The notes beneath the pieces are model-generated. The model was not told the origin of the DNA, did no database searches, and saw only the letters and a program-made list of their open reading frames with translations. A stretch of DNA of 34,385 nt from contig CAYWIM010000048.1 of the NCBI GenBank assembly GCA_964458325.1, positions 1 through 34,385 on the forward strand, in the 5' to 3' direction. Below are positions 10,585 to 18,692 of this stretch, piece by piece; within the stretch, counting starts at the first letter, position 1; each line of letters begins with the position of its first letter. A program made the translations under genes and the position numbers. Source of the DNA: JAGMXM01 sp964458325 (GTDB lineage Bacteria; Verrucomicrobiota; Verrucomicrobiia; Limisphaerales; UBA1319).

Positions 10585-12069
10585 ATGGCCAAGATCATGG
10601 TGGTGGACGACGAGGCTGCGGCGCTGCGGATGATCCTCGACCTGTGCGCGGCGGCGGGGCATGAGGCGGCGGGGTTCTCGCGGGCGGACGAGGCGCTGGA
10701 GCGGCTGGAGGGGATGACGCCCGACCTGGTGGTGGCCGACCTGTATCTGGAGCGGAACCAGCCGCTGGGATTCGATCTGCTGCAGCGGGCTCGGCGGATG
10801 AGCCCGCCCGCCCCGGTGATCCTGATCACCGCCTTCGCGACCATCGGAACCGCCGTGGAGGCGATGAAGCAAGGGGCGTTCGATTACCTCGAGAAGCCGT
10901 TTCATCCCGACGAGCTGGGGCTGCGCATCGATCGCGCCCTCCAGCTTCGCGACACCCTTTCCGAGAACCATTACCTCCGACGCCAGCTCCAGCTCCAGTC
11001 GAAGCTCCATCCGATCGTCGGCGCGTCGGCGGCCATGCAGCGGGTGTTTCGCCACGTCCAGCGCGTAGCCGATTCGGAGGCGACGGTCCTGATTTTGGGG
11101 GAGAGCGGCACGGGCAAGGAGCTGGTGGCCCGGGCGCTCCACTGGAACAGCCGGCGCCAGGCGGCGCCCTTTGTGGTCGTGGATTGCAGCGCCATGCCCG
11201 AGCCCCTCCTCGAGTCGGAGCTGTTCGGGCACCGGAAAGGCGCCTTCACCGGGGCCATCCACGATAAAAAAGGCCTGTTCCTCGAAGCGGATGGCGGCAC
11301 GGTGTTCCTGGACGAGGTTGCGTCGATGTCGGCCGCCCTCCAAAGCCGGCTGCTGCGGGTGCTCCAGGAACATGAGATCCGCCGCGTGGGCGACAACGTC
11401 TCCGTCCCCGTCAACGTCCGCGTCGTGGCGGCAACCAACGAGCCGCTCGAGCAAAAGGTCCAGGCCGGCACGTTCCGAGAGGATCTCTATTACCGGCTGA
11501 ACGTGATCGCGCTTCCGCTGCCGCCCTTGCGGGAGCGCCGCGAGGACATCCCGCTGCTGGTCCGGCATTTCTTCCGCGGCCGGATCAGCCCCGGCCGGGA
11601 CCAGCCTTTCCGCGTCTCCCGCCGGGTCATGGCGGCGCTCCTCGCCTACGACTGGCCTGGCAACGTGCGAGAACTCGAGAACGCCCTCGAGCGAGCCGCC
11701 ACCCTGGGCGAAAGCAATTTGATCGAGGTGGCGGATCTGCCCCCCGCCCTGCAGGCGGTCGCCGCCCAGCTCCCCGAGGATGTCGGATCCGATCCGGAGG
11801 ATTCGGCGGCGGGCCAGGAGGCCGGACCGATCGGCGACAGCCGCGGCGCTCTTCCCGCAGCGCCAGCCCCGACCCCCGCGGCGGCAGACTCGGTCTTGCC
11901 CGTGCTCAGGCATTTCCTGCGCGAGCAGGAATTTCAGCACATCCAGAGAGCCCTGGCCTTTTCAGGAGGCGACAAGGAGAAGGCCGCCGAGATCCTGGGC
12001 ATCAGCATGGCCACCTTGTACCGCAAGCTGGTCGAAAGCGAGAGCGCCGCGGCTTCGGGGGATGCCTGA
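10585..12069 (+). CDS. Sigma-54-dependent response regulator (PilR/NtrC family)
   Basis: 494 residues, three domains. The receiver (1-120) has acidic DDE (8-10), phospho-acceptor Asp52, the LITAF Thr and Lys in YLEKPF. The AAA+ sigma-54 activator domain (about 145-380) has Walker A GESGTGKE (172-179), an intact GAFTGA loop (219-224) that contacts sigma-54, and Walker B GGTVFLDEV. The Fis-type HTH (about 455-485) reads GGDKEKAAEILGISMATLYRKL-like. A Pro/Ala-rich linker of about 60 residues separates AAA+ from HTH. A plausible ribosome site GAAGG lies 9 nt before the ATG. It follows pilC by 72 bp, as pilR follows pilC/pilS elsewhere, but no sensor kinase is present here, so its partner must be encoded elsewhere. 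Confidence 0.93.
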   Translation: MAKIMVVDDEAAALRMILDLCAAAGHEAAGFSRADEALERLEGMTPDLVVADLYLERNQPLGFDLLQRARRMSPPAPVILITAFATIGTAVEAMKQGAFDYLEKPFHPDELGLRIDRALQLRDTLSENHYLRRQLQLQSKLHPIVGASAAMQRVFRHVQRVADSEATVLILGESGTGKELVARALHWNSRRQAAPFVVVDCSAMPEPLLESELFGHRKGAFTGAIHDKKGLFLEADGGTVFLDEVASMSAALQSRLLRVLQEHEIRRVGDNVSVPVNVRVVAATNEPLEQKVQAGTFREDLYYRLNVIALPLPPLRERREDIPLLVRHFFRGRISPGRDQPFRVSRRVMAALLAYDWPGNVRELENALERAATLGESNLIEVADLPPALQAVAAQLPEDVGSDPEDSAAGQEAGPIGDSRGALPAAPAPTPAAADSVLPVLRHFLREQEFQHIQRALAFSGGDKEKAAEILGISMATLYRKLVESESAAASGDA

Positions 12070-12182
12070 TCCCGGCCCCGGCTCGGGCTGCTGGTTCATT
12101 GGCGGACGCAAGACGCCCGAGCGCCGGCAGAGGCCCCGCAGCGACATGCGACACACGCCATTCGCCGCGCCGAAGATCTCGG

Positions 12183-12211
12183 TTGAAACTCGGACCGCGC
12201 GGGCTTATGTT
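12183..12211 (+). promoter_or_regulatory. Predicted sigma-70 promoter for the large secreted protein
   Basis: TTGAAA (12183-12188), 17-nt spacer and TATGTT (12206-12211) give a predicted start near 12218 and a leader of about 60 nt. An AAGGA sits close to the ATG at 12279 (12271-12275). Confidence 0.5.
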
Positions 12212-12278
12212 TGGTCCAAGAACAACATTCTGAAACCGCGGCGCCAAAGCCCGGCTTCAACTGAATTCGAAAGGAACC

Positions 12279-14792
12279 ATGAGAACCCGTGCGATTTCTC
12301 GAGGGCGCGGGATGCTGATATCCGCCTTGAGCTATGTCCTTTGCGCATGGTCGGCGCAATCGGCGGATCCGGCGGATGGATCGGATCTGCCCTGGGTCAC
12401 GGTGCGCGCGACGGATCCTGTTGCGGCCGAGGCGGGACGCGATCCTGGAGTTTTTACAGTGAGCCGGACCGGCAGCCTGGCGGCGTTGCTTCGGGTGAAT
12501 TATCTCCTCAAGGGCGCCGCCCGGAATGGGATCGACTACGAGCACCTATCCGGGCAGGTCATCATCGCCGCCGGCGCAGGGACGGCCGAGATCCTGGTTC
12601 GTCCTTACGACGGTTCAGGCGCCGAGCCGGATGAGACCATCATCCTGGTGCTGGCTGCCAATGAGCTGTATCGTCTGGGCTCCCCCAGCGAAGCGCGGAT
12701 CACCCTGGTGGACAACGATCCCGCGCTGACCATCGAGCAGCCTGCCAACCATGCCGCGTTCGACGCCCCCGCGACAATCCACATCGAGGCCACGGCGGTG
12801 GATCCTCAGGGCTACATCCCCCATGTCGATTTCTACGCCAGCGGAGTGAAGATCGGCGCCTCGACGATATGCTTTTTTGTCGCGCCGCCCAACGGCTCGC
12901 CCATTCGCCACACATTCGATTGGAAAGACGTGGCAGCGGGCGAATACGCCCTGACGGTCCGCGCCCGAACCAGCCGGGGCCAGGATGTGGTTTCAGCCGC
13001 GATCAGTGTCGTCGTGCGGTCCGACGTTCCGGCATCGTTCGTCGAGAGGGTGCTTCCCGACTGCTATGTCGCGGGCAAGAAGCTCGAGGTCCGCCTTCAG
13101 GCCAAGCCGCCGCCCGGCACGGCCGCCTATGCGGTCGAGGAAAGCCCGCCGGGCGGGTGGGTCGTCGGCGCGATCAGCCATGACGGCGCATTCGATGGCG
13201 CGCTGGGCAAGGTCAAGTTCGGTCCATTCACCGACGACATGGCGCGGGCTCTGATCTACCAGGTTACGCCGCCTGCCGGGGACACGGGCGTGAAGGAGTT
13301 TGCCGGGCGGGCCGCCCTGGGCGGGGCCACCGTCGCGATCGGCGGCGAATACCGGATCGGCTCGCTCTCGCCCAGGCCCCATCCCGCCGACGCGAAGCCC
13401 GATTCCTATCGCCTGACGATGGACGAGGTGACTGAGTATGCGGCCGCGTGGAAAAGCGGGATGACTTGGCCCATCGAGCCCCATCCGATCCCGATGGCCT
13501 ATGTGACGCGGGCCGCCGCGCTGTGGCGAGGAGGCGAATCGTACCGGTTTGACGCCTCCGCCGGCCTGCCGCCGGCTTGCTGGATCGGCGGCGCATCGGC
13601 GCTGATCCAGTCGGCGGCGGCGGCTGAATCCACGGAGGCGGAATGGTTTGCCGGCTCGGTCATCTGCGCGATGCCGGCCGTCTATGCCCCAGGAGTAGCC
13701 GCCAACGCTTACTTGGGAGTGGTGCCGCAGGCGGGCGTGATCGCCTATGCCATCGAGGAGCAGCCCCCTCGAGATTGGGCGGTGATCCGCGCCAGCGATG
13801 GCGGGGCTTGGGATCCGGCCGCCGGTCGGGTGAGATGGCTGTTCCAGGACGGGCAGGCTCGAGTCGTGTCGTATGAGGTGGCACCCTCCCTGGGGACCGT
13901 GGGGCCGGTGCGGTTCCAGGGTCTCGCGTCGTTCGAGTCGCTTGCAGGCGGGACGCAGGTCCCGATCGGCGGGATCCGGCTGGCCTACCCGGCGACACCT
14001 TCGGAGACGCCCGAGGTCGTCTCCTGTGTCCGCCCGCCGGCAGGCGCCGCCAACCTCAGCTTCGAAGGCCAAGCCGGAGTCAACTATGTGGTGCAGGCAT
14101 CGAGCGATTTGGAGTCGTGGGTTGCGATCGGCAGCGCGCCGTGCGTCGATGGCCTGGTGCGATTTGTCGATTACGATGCCGCCCTCTATCTGCAGCGATT
14201 CTACCGTCTCCAGGAGGCATCGCGGGCTGAGCATCGTCCCCCCACCGCCCGCATTTCGAGCCCGGCCGACGGAGCCATGCTCGATCTGCCGGCTCGTCTG
14301 CTGGTCCAGATCGAAGCGTCGGATCCCGATAACGACCTCCTCAAAGTCGAGCTCTACCACAATGGCGTCAAGGTGGGCGAGCAGACCCAAGCCCCGTTCG
14401 TGTGGGACATCGCCGACCTGCCGTTCGGACGCCACGAGTTCGTCGCCCGGGCGTTCGATGGCGCCGAAGGCATCGCCACATCCGCACCGGCCATGGTCCA
14501 GGACCAGAAGGTCGGCTGCGCTGCGGCCGCGCTGGCCGGCTATCTCGACAGCAACAAGGAGACCCTCGCTTTTGCGGGCGGCCGCTTCGCGGTCTGGGAC
14601 GACGCCTCCCTCGGCTGCAGCGATGGCAGGATGTACGCCCAGATTCCGACTCCCGGCTTTTCCATGCAATTCCTCGCAGGCGAAGCCCTGTACGAGGTCC
14701 GATGCGACGCCAACGGCGCCGGATATCGCCTCTGCGTGCCCGAGGGCAACCGGCAGGCTGGGATCCTGCTCGGCAGCTGCGCCGCGCCGTAG
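12279..14792 (+). CDS. Large secreted multidomain protein (Calx-beta, Ig-like, dockerin-like)
   Basis: 837 residues with a signal peptide (1-29, cleavage after QSA). In order: a Calx-beta-like domain (about 36-146, with NGIDYEHLSG and DETIILVL...ITLVDND); an Ig-like domain (147-247); an unnamed module (252-365, PGTAAYAVEESPPGGW); an EF-hand/dockerin-like segment (371-440, MDEVTEYAAAWKSGMTWP); a second copy of the unnamed module (457-571, GVIAYAIEEQPPRDW); a module ending in FYRLQ (595-646); a second Ig-like domain (655-740) whose VELYHNGVKVG matches VDFYASGVKIG of the first; and a unique Cys-containing tail. No catalytic motif is recognisable, so a surface adhesion or carbohydrate-binding role is inference. 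The gene ends convergently with the esterase. Confidence 0.8.
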   Translation: MRTRAISRGRGMLISALSYVLCAWSAQSADPADGSDLPWVTVRATDPVAAEAGRDPGVFTVSRTGSLAALLRVNYLLKGAARNGIDYEHLSGQVIIAAGAGTAEILVRPYDGSGAEPDETIILVLAANELYRLGSPSEARITLVDNDPALTIEQPANHAAFDAPATIHIEATAVDPQGYIPHVDFYASGVKIGASTICFFVAPPNGSPIRHTFDWKDVAAGEYALTVRARTSRGQDVVSAAISVVVRSDVPASFVERVLPDCYVAGKKLEVRLQAKPPPGTAAYAVEESPPGGWVVGAISHDGAFDGALGKVKFGPFTDDMARALIYQVTPPAGDTGVKEFAGRAALGGATVAIGGEYRIGSLSPRPHPADAKPDSYRLTMDEVTEYAAAWKSGMTWPIEPHPIPMAYVTRAAALWRGGESYRFDASAGLPPACWIGGASALIQSAAAAESTEAEWFAGSVICAMPAVYAPGVAANAYLGVVPQAGVIAYAIEEQPPRDWAVIRASDGGAWDPAAGRVRWLFQDGQARVVSYEVAPSLGTVGPVRFQGLASFESLAGGTQVPIGGIRLAYPATPSETPEVVSCVRPPAGAANLSFEGQAGVNYVVQASSDLESWVAIGSAPCVDGLVRFVDYDAALYLQRFYRLQEASRAEHRPPTARISSPADGAMLDLPARLLVQIEASDPDNDLLKVELYHNGVKVGEQTQAPFVWDIADLPFGRHEFVARAFDGAEGIATSAPAMVQDQKVGCAAAALAGYLDSNKETLAFAGGRFAVWDDASLGCSDGRMYAQIPTPGFSMQFLAGEALYEVRCDANGAGYRLCVPEGNRQAGILLGSCAAP

Positions 14793-14842
14793 GCCTGGCT
14801 GCAGGTCCAAGGTGCCCGTCATTATGCTCAACCCTGTCCCCC

Positions 14843-14869
14843 GAACCGGCAATCGATGATGCCCGGTTC
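14843..14869. repeat. Inverted repeat GAACCGG/CCGGTTC between convergent genes
   Basis: Perfect 7-bp arms (14843-14849, 14863-14869) with a 13-nt loop, 50 bp after the stop of the large secreted protein. No U-tract follows in either direction. It could slow or end transcription between the convergent genes; nothing else is seen in 14793-14984. Confidence 0.4.
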
Positions 14870-14984
14870 AACCAGACGGGCGATCGCACGGCGATGACGC
14901 ACAAAATGGGCTGGCGCGTTGCGGGGCCGGACGCCTCGACTTCCATGCCGCCCGCCCCTCGCTCCGTAATTCGCCCGCCTGCCG

Positions 14985-16520
14985 TTACGGGTTTTTCGGC
15001 TTGGTGGTCAGCGGGAAATCGTCCGTGCGGAAGGGCGAAGCAGGCAGGCCGTCTTTGTTCCACAGGTTCACGACCGGGTAATCGGCCCATCCATACCGGA
15101 CCGCGACGGGCTGGGAAACCGCCGGGCTCCGCACGATCACCCGGTTGCTATAGATTCGCGCCTGAGCCCAGACGAACTTGCGGTCGGGGCCGCAGATGGC
15201 AAACCCCGTCAGCGGACCTCCGCGCGCTTCGAGCCCTTTGCCGATGTTTCGAAAACTCAAGGTGATGCGGTCGCCCTCGATGCTCATCGATTGGAAGACC
15301 GGGCCGGACCAGACAATCTTTTCGGCGTGGGCGATCCCGCGGGCGGCGAGCGCCAGGCGCTCCCCGACGGGCTGCTTGCGCGTGGGATGGATGTCATCCT
15401 TGTCCCCAACATCGGTGATCACCGCCACTCCGACCTTCGGCAGGAGCCGCGTGGCCAGGTCCTGGGCCTCGCGCAGCTCGGCCCAGTCGCTCTCGACCGG
15501 CGTCTCGGCGATCTGCTCGAAGGTCCGCTTCTTGTTCCTGTCCCACGGCGCCAGCTGCACCGCCAGGAACGCGAAATCGCCCTGGCCCCAATCCTGGCGC
15601 CAGTTTCGAATCATGTCGGGAAAGAGCGTCCGGTATTGCCAGGCCCGGCCCGCGTTGGACTCGCCCTGGTACCAGATGGCGCCCCGGATCGCGAACGGGA
15701 TCAGCGGAGCAATCATCCCGTTGTAAAGCTCGGCCGGCTTCCAGAGGTTCCAGGGGCGCGCGCGCGTCATGGGCTTGCCCTGCTTGTCGAGCTCGGCTTT
15801 CTCCTTTTCCCAGCGGGCGACTTCGGCTTGGAACCGCTCGAGCTGGGCGGGGAACGGATCCACGATGTCGCGCTGGTAATCCGCGTTGGCTGCCAGGGCC
15901 TCATGGCTCATCCACACCTCGGCGGGCGACCCCCCCCACGAGGTGTGGATCAGCCCGACGGGCACCTGGCGCGACTCCTGCAATGCCCGGCCGAAAAAGA
16001 ACGCCACCGCCGAAAAACTGCTCGCGGCCGCCGGGTCGCAGACCTGCCAGGCCGATTGGATGTCAGGCACCGGCATATTCGCTTTGAGCTTCGGCACGGT
16101 CAGAAGCCGGATGAGCCGGTTTGTGGCCGCGGGGACGGCGCTGGGAGCCTCGAAGCTGCGTTGCAGGGGCCATTCCATATTGGACTGCCCGCTGCAGATC
16201 CAGACTTCACCGACCAGAACGTCCTGGATCTGGAGTCGGTTCTTGCCTGAAACCACCAGCGTGTCGGGTCCGCCCGCCTGGAGCCGGGGCAGCATCACCT
16301 TCCATTTCCCGCCTTCGCACCGGGTGCTCACGGTCTGACCGCGAAACTCGACCGTGATCGGCTCGCCATCGTCGGCCCAGCCCCAGACCGGCGCCAGCCG
16401 GCCCTGCTGCAGCACCATGTGATCGCTGAACACGGCCGGCAGCTTTACGTCAGCGCCCACCCGCATGGCCAGACTGCATCCAGCCAGCCAAATGATCGAC
16501 AGCCATCGGATATTCTTCAT
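14985..16520 (-). CDS. Sialate O-acetylesterase family (SASA) secreted carbohydrate esterase
   Basis: 511 residues from ATG 16520; an in-frame TTG at 16556 lies within the predicted -35 box. The N-terminus MKNIRWLSIIWLAGC has a perfect lipobox (LAGC, Cys15), so the mature protein may be a lipoprotein. A beta-rich N-terminal domain (about 25-100, VFSDHMVLQQ) precedes the SGNH-hydrolase domain: block I CSGQSNMEW with nucleophile Ser (about 112), the IWYQGESN block, and DIHPTRK with the catalytic Asp/His. An Ig-like C-terminal domain follows (ending around FRTDDFPLTT). Family members remove O-acetyl groups from sialic acids or from plant polysaccharides. Such genes are abundant in polysaccharide-degrading PVC bacteria, so the substrate here is uncertain. 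No CAZyme gene is directly adjacent. Confidence 0.9.
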   Translation of the reverse strand: MKNIRWLSIIWLAGCSLAMRVGADVKLPAVFSDHMVLQQGRLAPVWGWADDGEPITVEFRGQTVSTRCEGGKWKVMLPRLQAGGPDTLVVSGKNRLQIQDVLVGEVWICSGQSNMEWPLQRSFEAPSAVPAATNRLIRLLTVPKLKANMPVPDIQSAWQVCDPAAASSFSAVAFFFGRALQESRQVPVGLIHTSWGGSPAEVWMSHEALAANADYQRDIVDPFPAQLERFQAEVARWEKEKAELDKQGKPMTRARPWNLWKPAELYNGMIAPLIPFAIRGAIWYQGESNAGRAWQYRTLFPDMIRNWRQDWGQGDFAFLAVQLAPWDRNKKRTFEQIAETPVESDWAELREAQDLATRLLPKVGVAVITDVGDKDDIHPTRKQPVGERLALAARGIAHAEKIVWSGPVFQSMSIEGDRITLSFRNIGKGLEARGGPLTGFAICGPDRKFVWAQARIYSNRVIVRSPAVSQPVAVRYGWADYPVVNLWNKDGLPASPFRTDDFPLTTKPKNP

Positions 16521-16527
16521 GCCCGCT

Positions 16528-16556
16528 AATCCAGCCCAACCCCATCCCTCTGTCAA
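16528..16556 (-). promoter_or_regulatory. Predicted promoter of the esterase, close to the ATG
   Basis: Minus strand: a consensus -35 TTGACA (16551-16556), a 17-nt spacer and a weaker -10 TGGATT (16528-16533), with only 7 nt between the -10 box and the ATG at 16520. Transcription would start at or 1 nt before the start codon. Confidence 0.45.
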
Positions 16557-16681
16557 TGGAGAAAGAGCCCGGCGGCTCCGGAAGGGTGCGGGATAATGTT
16601 TTTCGGTTCATGGCGCGTCCGGTCGCAGTTCGCTGGCCGCCCGCAGTTCGTCTTCTCCCTCCGCGCCAATGGAGAAGGGCG

Positions 16682-16709
16682 TTGACAATTCCTCAATAGG
16701 AATTAGCAT
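16682..16709 (+). promoter_or_regulatory. tRNA-Glu promoter with palindromic spacer
   Basis: Consensus TTGACA (16682-16687) and TAGCAT (16704-16709), separated by 16 nt. The start would be near 16716, 13 nt before the mature tRNA. The spacer itself is a perfect inverted repeat, ATTCCT-CAAT-AGGAAT (16688-16703). Confidence 0.7.
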
Positions 16710-16728
16710 GATCGCGATTGTGGGAAAT

Positions 16729-16803
16729 GGCGCGTTCGTCTATCAGTTAGGACGCGGCCCTCTCAAGGCCGAAAGACGGGTGCGATTCCCGTACGCGCTA
16801 CCA
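16729..16803 (+). tRNA. tRNA-Glu, anticodon CUC
   Basis: A 75-nt cloverleaf folds by hand. The acceptor is GGCGCGT with ACGCGCT (one G-U at the end). The D stem is GTCT/GGAC. The anticodon stem CGGCC/GGCCG holds the loop CTCTCAA, giving anticodon CTC, which reads GAG. A 4-nt variable region follows. The T stem is ACGGG/CCCGT around TGCGATT. The discriminator is A, and CCA is encoded. No intron or neighbouring tRNA is seen. Confidence 0.96.
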
Positions 16804-16915
16804 CCCGAGAATGGCTAACCGGAAGATTGCTTTGGAAGACGATGCGGTCGGGATCACCCCGGAAGGGTGACCCTCGAGGGCGGGCAGAGCAAGGACGAGG
16901 CGGTTTCCATGCGAG

Positions 16916-17296
16916 ATGAGGCTGTTTCAGATCATTTTCAATCCGATTAGTGCCGCCGAGCTTGCGCGGATGCCTAAAGAGTTGCAGTTGCATATATTAG
17001 GCGAATTCCGCGGAGTGCCACACGAGCTGATGAGTTCGGCTGCGGATCGGTTCGGTCGATTGGAGCGGGATGGCCGGGTATTGCATCGGTTCCGACTGGG
17101 TGATTACCGCGTCTATTTCGAGCGGCACGAGCTCGGTTTGGTTGTGCATAGGATATTGAGCAGGAACACGTTGAAAGATTTCCTGTACCGCAGCAATCTG
17201 CCTCTGGGCGAGGACCGTGTATTGGAGGAAGATCCGCGGTTTTGGGACTTGATCGAAGCGGCTAAAGGGTCGGGAGGCGCAGTGGGGGGTGGTTGA
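16916..17296 (+). CDS. RelE/ParE-superfamily toxin-like protein without an adjacent antitoxin
   Basis: 126 residues. The middle (about 45-90) has the RelE/ParE layout: an alpha-helical N-terminus, then basic strands RVLHRFRLGDYRVYFE and LVVHRILSRNTLKDFLYR. The Arg/Tyr pattern in LGDYRVYF is typical of RelE-fold mRNA interferases and gyrase poisons. An Arg/Glu-rich tail of about 30 residues extends beyond the usual 85-100-residue length. Antitoxin genes normally abut such toxins, but 16804-16915 and 17297-17404 contain no credible partner ORF, so this may be a solitary or domesticated member. It follows tRNA-Glu by 112 bp and may be read from its promoter. Activity is not established by sequence. 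Confidence 0.65.
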   Translation: MRLFQIIFNPISAAELARMPKELQLHILGEFRGVPHELMSSAADRFGRLERDGRVLHRFRLGDYRVYFERHELGLVVHRILSRNTLKDFLYRSNLPLGEDRVLEEDPRFWDLIEAAKGSGGAVGGG

Positions 17297-17324
17297 GATT
17301 TGTTGGATAATGCCAAATTTCCAG

Positions 17325-17354
17325 TTGACTTTAGGTTTACGACGGGCGTAGTTT
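17325..17354 (+). promoter_or_regulatory. Possible promoter of the Ala-rich secreted protein
   Basis: TTGACT (17325-17330), 18-nt spacer and TAGTTT (17349-17354), about 50 bp before the ATG at 17405. The -10 match is weak. The surrounding sequence is more A/T-rich than the flanking genes. Confidence 0.35.
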
Positions 17355-17404
17355 ATGCTCAAGTGTTTAGCTGGTGAACTCGCGGATACAACTCGAGTAG
17401 AAAT

Positions 17405-17986
17405 ATGAAATTGAAATCCTTAACCATTTTCGTGTCAGCGGCGTTCGGGCTGGCCTTGGTATCGGCACAGGGTGCGCTGACGGTGGATCAGATCGTTTTG
17501 GCCAAGCAGGCACTCGATAAAGCGACGGTGGCCGAGTTGCCCGCCAAGGCGGCCAAGATCGTTGCCGAGACTCCCGCCGCCGATCGGCAGGAGATGGCTC
17601 GACTCGTCGCCAAGGCAGTTTTGGGCAAGCGCCCCGCCGTGGCGGTCGCTTTGGTCTCCTCGGTCTCCTCGGCTGTTCCTGACATGGCGCCTGTGATTTC
17701 GGGTGCGGCGGCTGGATTGCTGACGCAGCATGCCGAGGTGTTGGCCGTGGCGGCCATGAAGGCGGCGCCTGCGCAGGCGCAGCAGATCGGGCAGGAAGTG
17801 GCCGCGGTAGCCCCGAAGGCGGCGGCACAGGTGACCGCGAGGGCCCGGTCGGTCGCACAAAGCGCCGGCACAGCGAGCGCCAGCGGGTTTGTGATCATCA
17901 ATCCCGTTCCTGGTCTCCCGCCTCCCTCTCCGGTCGTCATTCCTCCGACCCCCGGATACGATCCCAATCGCTACAGCAATCCCTGA
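17405..17986 (+). CDS. Ala-rich secreted protein of unknown function
   Basis: 193 residues. The signal peptide (1-24, MKLKSLTIFVSAAFGLALVSAQGA) is typical. Residues 28-150 are Ala/Val-rich with repeating amphipathic pieces of about 25-30 residues (AAKIVAETPAADR, LTQHAEVLAVAAMKAAPAQA, QEVAAVAPKAAAQVTA), so a helical bundle or solenoid is likely. The tail is Pro-rich (NPVPGLPPPSPVVIPPTPGY). I recognise no named domain; similar Ala-rich exported proteins are common in Verrucomicrobia, by recall only. It is a single-gene unit: a promoter candidate lies upstream and a strong terminator 41 bp downstream, implying considerable expression. Confidence 0.75.
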   Translation: MKLKSLTIFVSAAFGLALVSAQGALTVDQIVLAKQALDKATVAELPAKAAKIVAETPAADRQEMARLVAKAVLGKRPAVAVALVSSVSSAVPDMAPVISGAAAGLLTQHAEVLAVAAMKAAPAQAQQIGQEVAAVAPKAAAQVTARARSVAQSAGTASASGFVIINPVPGLPPPSPVVIPPTPGYDPNRYSNP

Positions 17987-18026
17987 CGCGAGGCGCTGAG
18001 CCTCAGGGGATCCGCTTGGTCCTTTG

Positions 18027-18062
18027 AACCTGTTTCTCGATATCGAGGAACAGGTTTTTTTT
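18027..18062 (+). terminator. Rho-independent terminator after the Ala-rich secreted protein
   Basis: AACCTGTT and AACAGGTT arms enclose an inner CTCGATATCGAG palindrome, joined by one T-G pair, forming a near-perfect stem (18027-18056). The T-run reaches 18062. Upstream at 17990-18004 there is a second small hairpin GAGGC-gctga-GCCTC directly behind the stop codon. Confidence 0.92.
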
Positions 18063-18143
18063 CGACTGCAACCGCACGGCGGAATTCGCGCTTGAAATGC
18101 GGATTCGATCTGAGCCAGTATTCGAGAATTATTGGATCGCGGT

Positions 18144-18611
18144 ATGACGCTGTCTGACATATTAAGCAGGGAGCAAATCGTCACGGACTTGCAGGCCACG
18201 AATCGGTGGGAGGCCATCGATGAGCTGATTGACAACTTGGTGCATTGCTCCAAAATCAAGGCGGAACATCGGGATGCCATCGCGGCCGTCGTCAAGAAGC
18301 GGGAGACGTCGATGAGCACGGGCATCGGATTCGGGATTGGAATCCCCCATGCGTCAACGGATCTGATCACCGAGGTGGTCGGCGCCTTTGGGCGTTCAAC
18401 ACGGGGAGTGGATTTCGATTCATTGGACAACCAGCAGGTGACCCTGGTGATGTTGTTCCTCGTGCCTCAGGGGCAGTTCCAGAAGCATCTGCACACCCTG
18501 GCGAACATCGCCAAGTTGCTCCATAATAAGGATTTTCGTCAGACTCTCGAAAAGGCGCCCGATGCCGAGGCCATGTTTCTCGCCATCAAGGAGCATTCCA
18601 CTGGCAAGTGA
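18144..18611 (+). CDS. ptsN: PTS EIIA domain protein, PtsN/fructose type
   Basis: 155 residues from ATG 18144; TTG 18132 would add 4 residues. Single EIIA type-2 domain with the phospho-accepting His69 in the GIGIPHAS motif and the conserved ETSMSTGIGFG stretch just before it. Stand-alone EIIA-Ntr proteins take phosphate from HPr-like partners and regulate nitrogen or potassium metabolism rather than moving sugar. No EIIB/EIIC, HPr or rpoN is in view, so the regulatory role is inferred from the stand-alone form. It precedes argS by 81 bp on the same strand. I could not fix a promoter in 18063-18143. Confidence 0.88.
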   Translation: MTLSDILSREQIVTDLQATNRWEAIDELIDNLVHCSKIKAEHRDAIAAVVKKRETSMSTGIGFGIGIPHASTDLITEVVGAFGRSTRGVDFDSLDNQQVTLVMLFLVPQGQFQKHLHTLANIAKLLHNKDFRQTLEKAPDAEAMFLAIKEHSTGK

Positions 18612-18692
18612 TTTGCGGTTGGGAAAACCAATCGCCGTTATCCCCGGGAACGTTGGATATCCTGATTTCGCTCCGGTTTTTGGAACGATGCC

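Noticed and set aside
12993..14852. 619-aa open frame antisense to the 837-residue protein
   Set aside because: Low-complexity Arg/Gly/His-rich translation and no promoter or ribosome site; shadow ORF.
16554..16676. Direct repeat CAATGGAGAA (16554-16563 and 16667-16676)
   Set aside because: Only two 10-mers, no duplicated flanks or mobile-element features; likely chance.
16854..16870. TCACCC/GGGTGA hairpin after tRNA-Glu as a terminator
   Set aside because: Six-bp stem with no U-tract on the + strand; not convincing as a terminator.
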